Assembly: GCA_024195585.1 (NCBI GenBank)
Contig: SWBL01000092.1
Coordinates: forward strand, 62,001-126,000
DNA length: 64,000 bases
Reading direction: 5' to 3'
From: Aureobasidium sp. EXF-3400
Lineage: Eukaryota > Ascomycota > Dothideomycetes > Dothideales > Saccotheciaceae
In this document: piece by piece, positions 63,641 through 64,000 of the stretch
Layout of the letters: each line of letters begins with the position of its first letter
How positions within the stretch are numbered: position 1 is the first letter of the stretch
Position numbers and translations under genes: made by a program
Notes under the pieces: model-generated
What the model was told of the DNA's origin: nothing
Database searches by the model: none
What the model saw: the letters and a program-made list of their open reading frames with translations, nothing else

Positions 63641-64000
63641 TTACAAGTTCCAGACAACGACACGACCGTCGACGCCGCTGGTGCTGATCTGGCTGACAGC
63701 GTTTGAAGAACCCGCATATGCACGGACAGTGCTGATAGAGTTCTGGTGAACAGTCTTGAGTTGAGTGTCGTCGATGGTTTTGCCGCGGAGGTCCATCTGT
63801 CTGAACATGTTGAGAGCTGACTCATCGCGTTGGTTGGCCGCACCAGACTTTGAGGTACTGTCAAGGGATCCGACAAGCGACCAGCCAGATGCTGAGCCTG
63901 AGAAACGGAAAGGTTCGCAGTCCTGAATTTAGGTTAGCATATAGCACGATGGAAACTATGGTGGTCTCATCTTACATATCCGGCGCAAACAATCTCGCCC
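63641..64000 (-). CDS. ARC40: ARPC1/Arc40, WD40 subunit of the Arp2/3 complex (C-terminal part)
   Basis: The Arp2/3 complex nucleates branched actin, and this subunit (ARPC1, p40) is its seven-bladed propeller. Only the C-terminus is in the window: exon 63922-63641 (94 codons with stop) and 25 bases of the preceding exon (64000-63976), separated by a 53-bp intron (GTAAGA, branch GCTAAC, CAG). Visible are VCAGYDCEPF, a blade, an insert with NMFRQMDLRGK, and the typical ending ISTSGVDGRVVVWNL. The gene runs off the right edge. Confidence 0.85.

Overview
The window is nuclear DNA of a filamentous ascomycete (Pezizomycotina). Genes are dense and carry short GT-AG introns, mostly 50-80 bp, with CTAAC/TACTAAC-like branch sites. 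The gene set is fungal: PRP28, RPP1, RCL1, IPI3, TFIIB, an E(z)/KMT6 methyltransferase, NBP35, a SUN-family wall protein, GH76 and a cellulose-synthase-like GT2. A Dothideomycete is my best guess, but the species cannot be named from sequence alone.

Layout. 0-14 kb is a conserved housekeeping block dominated by RNA biogenesis: a NUFIP1/Rsa1 snoRNP factor (cut by the left edge), the splicing helicase PRP28 diverging from the RNase P/MRP subunit RPP1, RCL1 (18S processing), IPI3 (ITS2 processing) and TFIIB. At 14.3-22 kb lie a Polycomb-type H3K27 methyltransferase, a Thr/Ser-rich membrane-anchored or secreted protein, and a TauD-like dioxygenase. At 23.6-30.5 kb is an accessory island without recognisable transposase. 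It holds simple-sequence arrays, about ten diverged ~120-bp tandem units, a broken intron-bearing tRNA-Pro-like locus with a 69-bp inverted copy, a Harbinger-like MITE, foldbacks and a dispersed 16-bp motif. At 30.6-42.7 kb are a bestrophin-family channel, a broken gene, a GT2 synthase, tRNA-Gly and tRNA-Lys, a HIRAN-SNF2-RING helicase with an apparent 1-nt frameshift, and a secreted GH76 mannanase. At 44.1-47.6 kb a second island begins with tRNA-Pro and carries more copies of the 16-bp motif around a zinc-finger-like gene with disrupted frames. At 47.9-64 kb come a SUN protein, tRNA-Lys, an LRR protein, several lineage-specific low-complexity proteins (acidic repeats, tandem CX2CX3HX3C knuckles), NBP35 and the 3' end of ARPC1 (cut by the right edge).

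How the parts relate. The left block is functionally coherent (snoRNP assembly, RNase P/MRP, 18S and 25S pre-rRNA processing, splicing), although such neighbourhoods can arise by chance. Wall and surface genes (GT2, GH76, SUN) are scattered through the middle. The two islands share one repeat family, and small indels or stops break the coding stretches at their margins, whereas most conserved genes read cleanly. The islands therefore look like true sites of gene decay.

Limits: exon boundaries were deduced by hand from splice signals and frame continuity, and family names come from recognised motifs, not database searches.
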